A DNA stretch of 64,000 nt from Diphasiastrum complanatum (taxonomy: Eukaryota; Streptophyta; Lycopodiopsida; Lycopodiales; Lycopodiaceae): positions 60,023,521 through 60,087,520 of the forward strand of contig CM055101.1 in the NCBI GenBank assembly GCA_029204225.1, read 5' to 3'. Under the pieces are notes generated by a model. That model did not search any database. It saw nothing but the letters and a program-made list of their open reading frames with translations, and was not told the DNA's origin. This document shows, piece by piece, positions 63,381-64,000 of the stretch; within the stretch, counting starts at the first letter, position 1; the number at the start of each line of letters is the position of its first letter. Position numbers and translations under genes: made by a program.

Positions 63381-64000
63381 TGACGATATTCTAATCTATA
63401 GCAGAACACTCAAAGAGCATGCTAAGCATCTCCGTACTGTCTTACGTATCTTAAGACAAGAGAAGCTTTATGCGAAAGAATCAAAGTGCGAATTCTTTAA
63501 GAAGGAACTTCTTTACCTAGGTCATAAGATCACCTCCTTTGGGATCAAGATTGACGAGGAAAAGGTGAAGACGGTAGTGGAATGGCCAATTCCTAAAACG
63601 GTGCGTGAACTTAAATCATTCTTAGGTTTCACTGTGTTTTTCCGTAGATTTGCAGAGGAGTACTCGAAGATTGCTGCACCTCTCAACAATATGTTGAAAG
63701 GAGTGAAAAGTCGCAAAGGTAGGCCAAGTCCTCCTATCAGATGGAATGAGAAATTAGATGAGAGTTTTCGCAAACTCAAGCTTCTAATTGACTCAGCTCC
63801 AGTTTTGAGAATAGCGGATCCGGATTTGTCGTTCGTCATTAACACTGACGCGAGTGATACGGCTATTGGAGCTGTTCTCTTACAGGAGGGTCAGCCCGTT
63901 GCCTTTGAAAGTAAGAAACTAACCGATGCACAAGTTAGGTACACCACTTAGGAAAAAGAGCTTTTTGTTGTGATCCATGCTTTGAAATCATGGAGGCATT
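63381..64000 (+). pseudogene. Gypsy reverse transcriptase-RNase H, 5'-cut, runs off window
   Basis: Starts at the catalytic box (CDDILIYSRTLKEH, usual FIDDILIYS). It continues through the connection block LYAKESKCEFFKKELLYLGHKI, EWPIPKTVRELKSFLGF and YYRRF-like FFRRFAEEYSKIAAPL. RNase H residues FVINTDASDTAIGAVLLQEG and AFESKKLTDAQ follow. A single stop (TAG at 63949-63951) replaces a conserved Tyr/Thr-type residue before EKELFVVIHALKSWRH. Apart from that stop the frame is open, so this is one of the youngest copies here. It continues beyond 64000. Confidence 0.92.

Overview
The window looks like nuclear DNA of a seed plant. A gymnosperm with a large genome is my best inference, from an AT-rich background, long (AG)n/(CA)n runs, many old nested Copia and Gypsy retrotransposons, and a host gene whose introns reach 4.8-8.4 kb. 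I see no bacterial operon, rRNA, tRNA or CRISPR array.

The only convincing host gene is on the minus strand. Six exons between 58540 and 33666 join in frame through GT-AG introns into 320 residues. They resemble the plant CCR4-like deadenylase / endonuclease-exonuclease-phosphatase (EEP) family, closest by memory to the Arabidopsis CCR4 homolog 4 type. The N-terminal exon(s) were not found and probably lie beyond 64000. The exons were recovered by matching splice phases; several are too short to stand out as ORFs.

Region by region. 1-1271: two broken Copia gag/protease copies joined head to tail. 2261-2602: a foldback (MITE-like) element. 7250-11957: a Copia pol pseudogene split by a 5'-truncated LINE in the opposite orientation. 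13380-14290: a Gypsy-type gag with zinc knuckles. 15057-16738: 2.3 tandem copies of a ~722-bp unit with a Copia-type primer-binding site, possibly a TRIM-like element. 22080-31010: three stacked minus-strand Copia elements (here C, B and A) with LTRs. 33666-58540: the CCR4-like gene, its introns filled with Gypsy, Copia and LINE fragments and microsatellites. 59159-64000: an LTR, a chromodomain Gypsy end, a Copia reverse transcriptase and, at the right edge, a relatively fresh Gypsy RT/RNase H.

All transposon coding regions carry stops, frameshifts or deletions, so none appears autonomous. The most informative structures are small: two perfect inverted duplications inside Copia RNase H/RT sequence, a microsatellite inside a Copia RNase H domain, recurrent short motifs in two LTR families, and gag-to-RT internal deletions in two independent Copia elements. 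I found no convincing new defence, biosynthetic or regulatory system.
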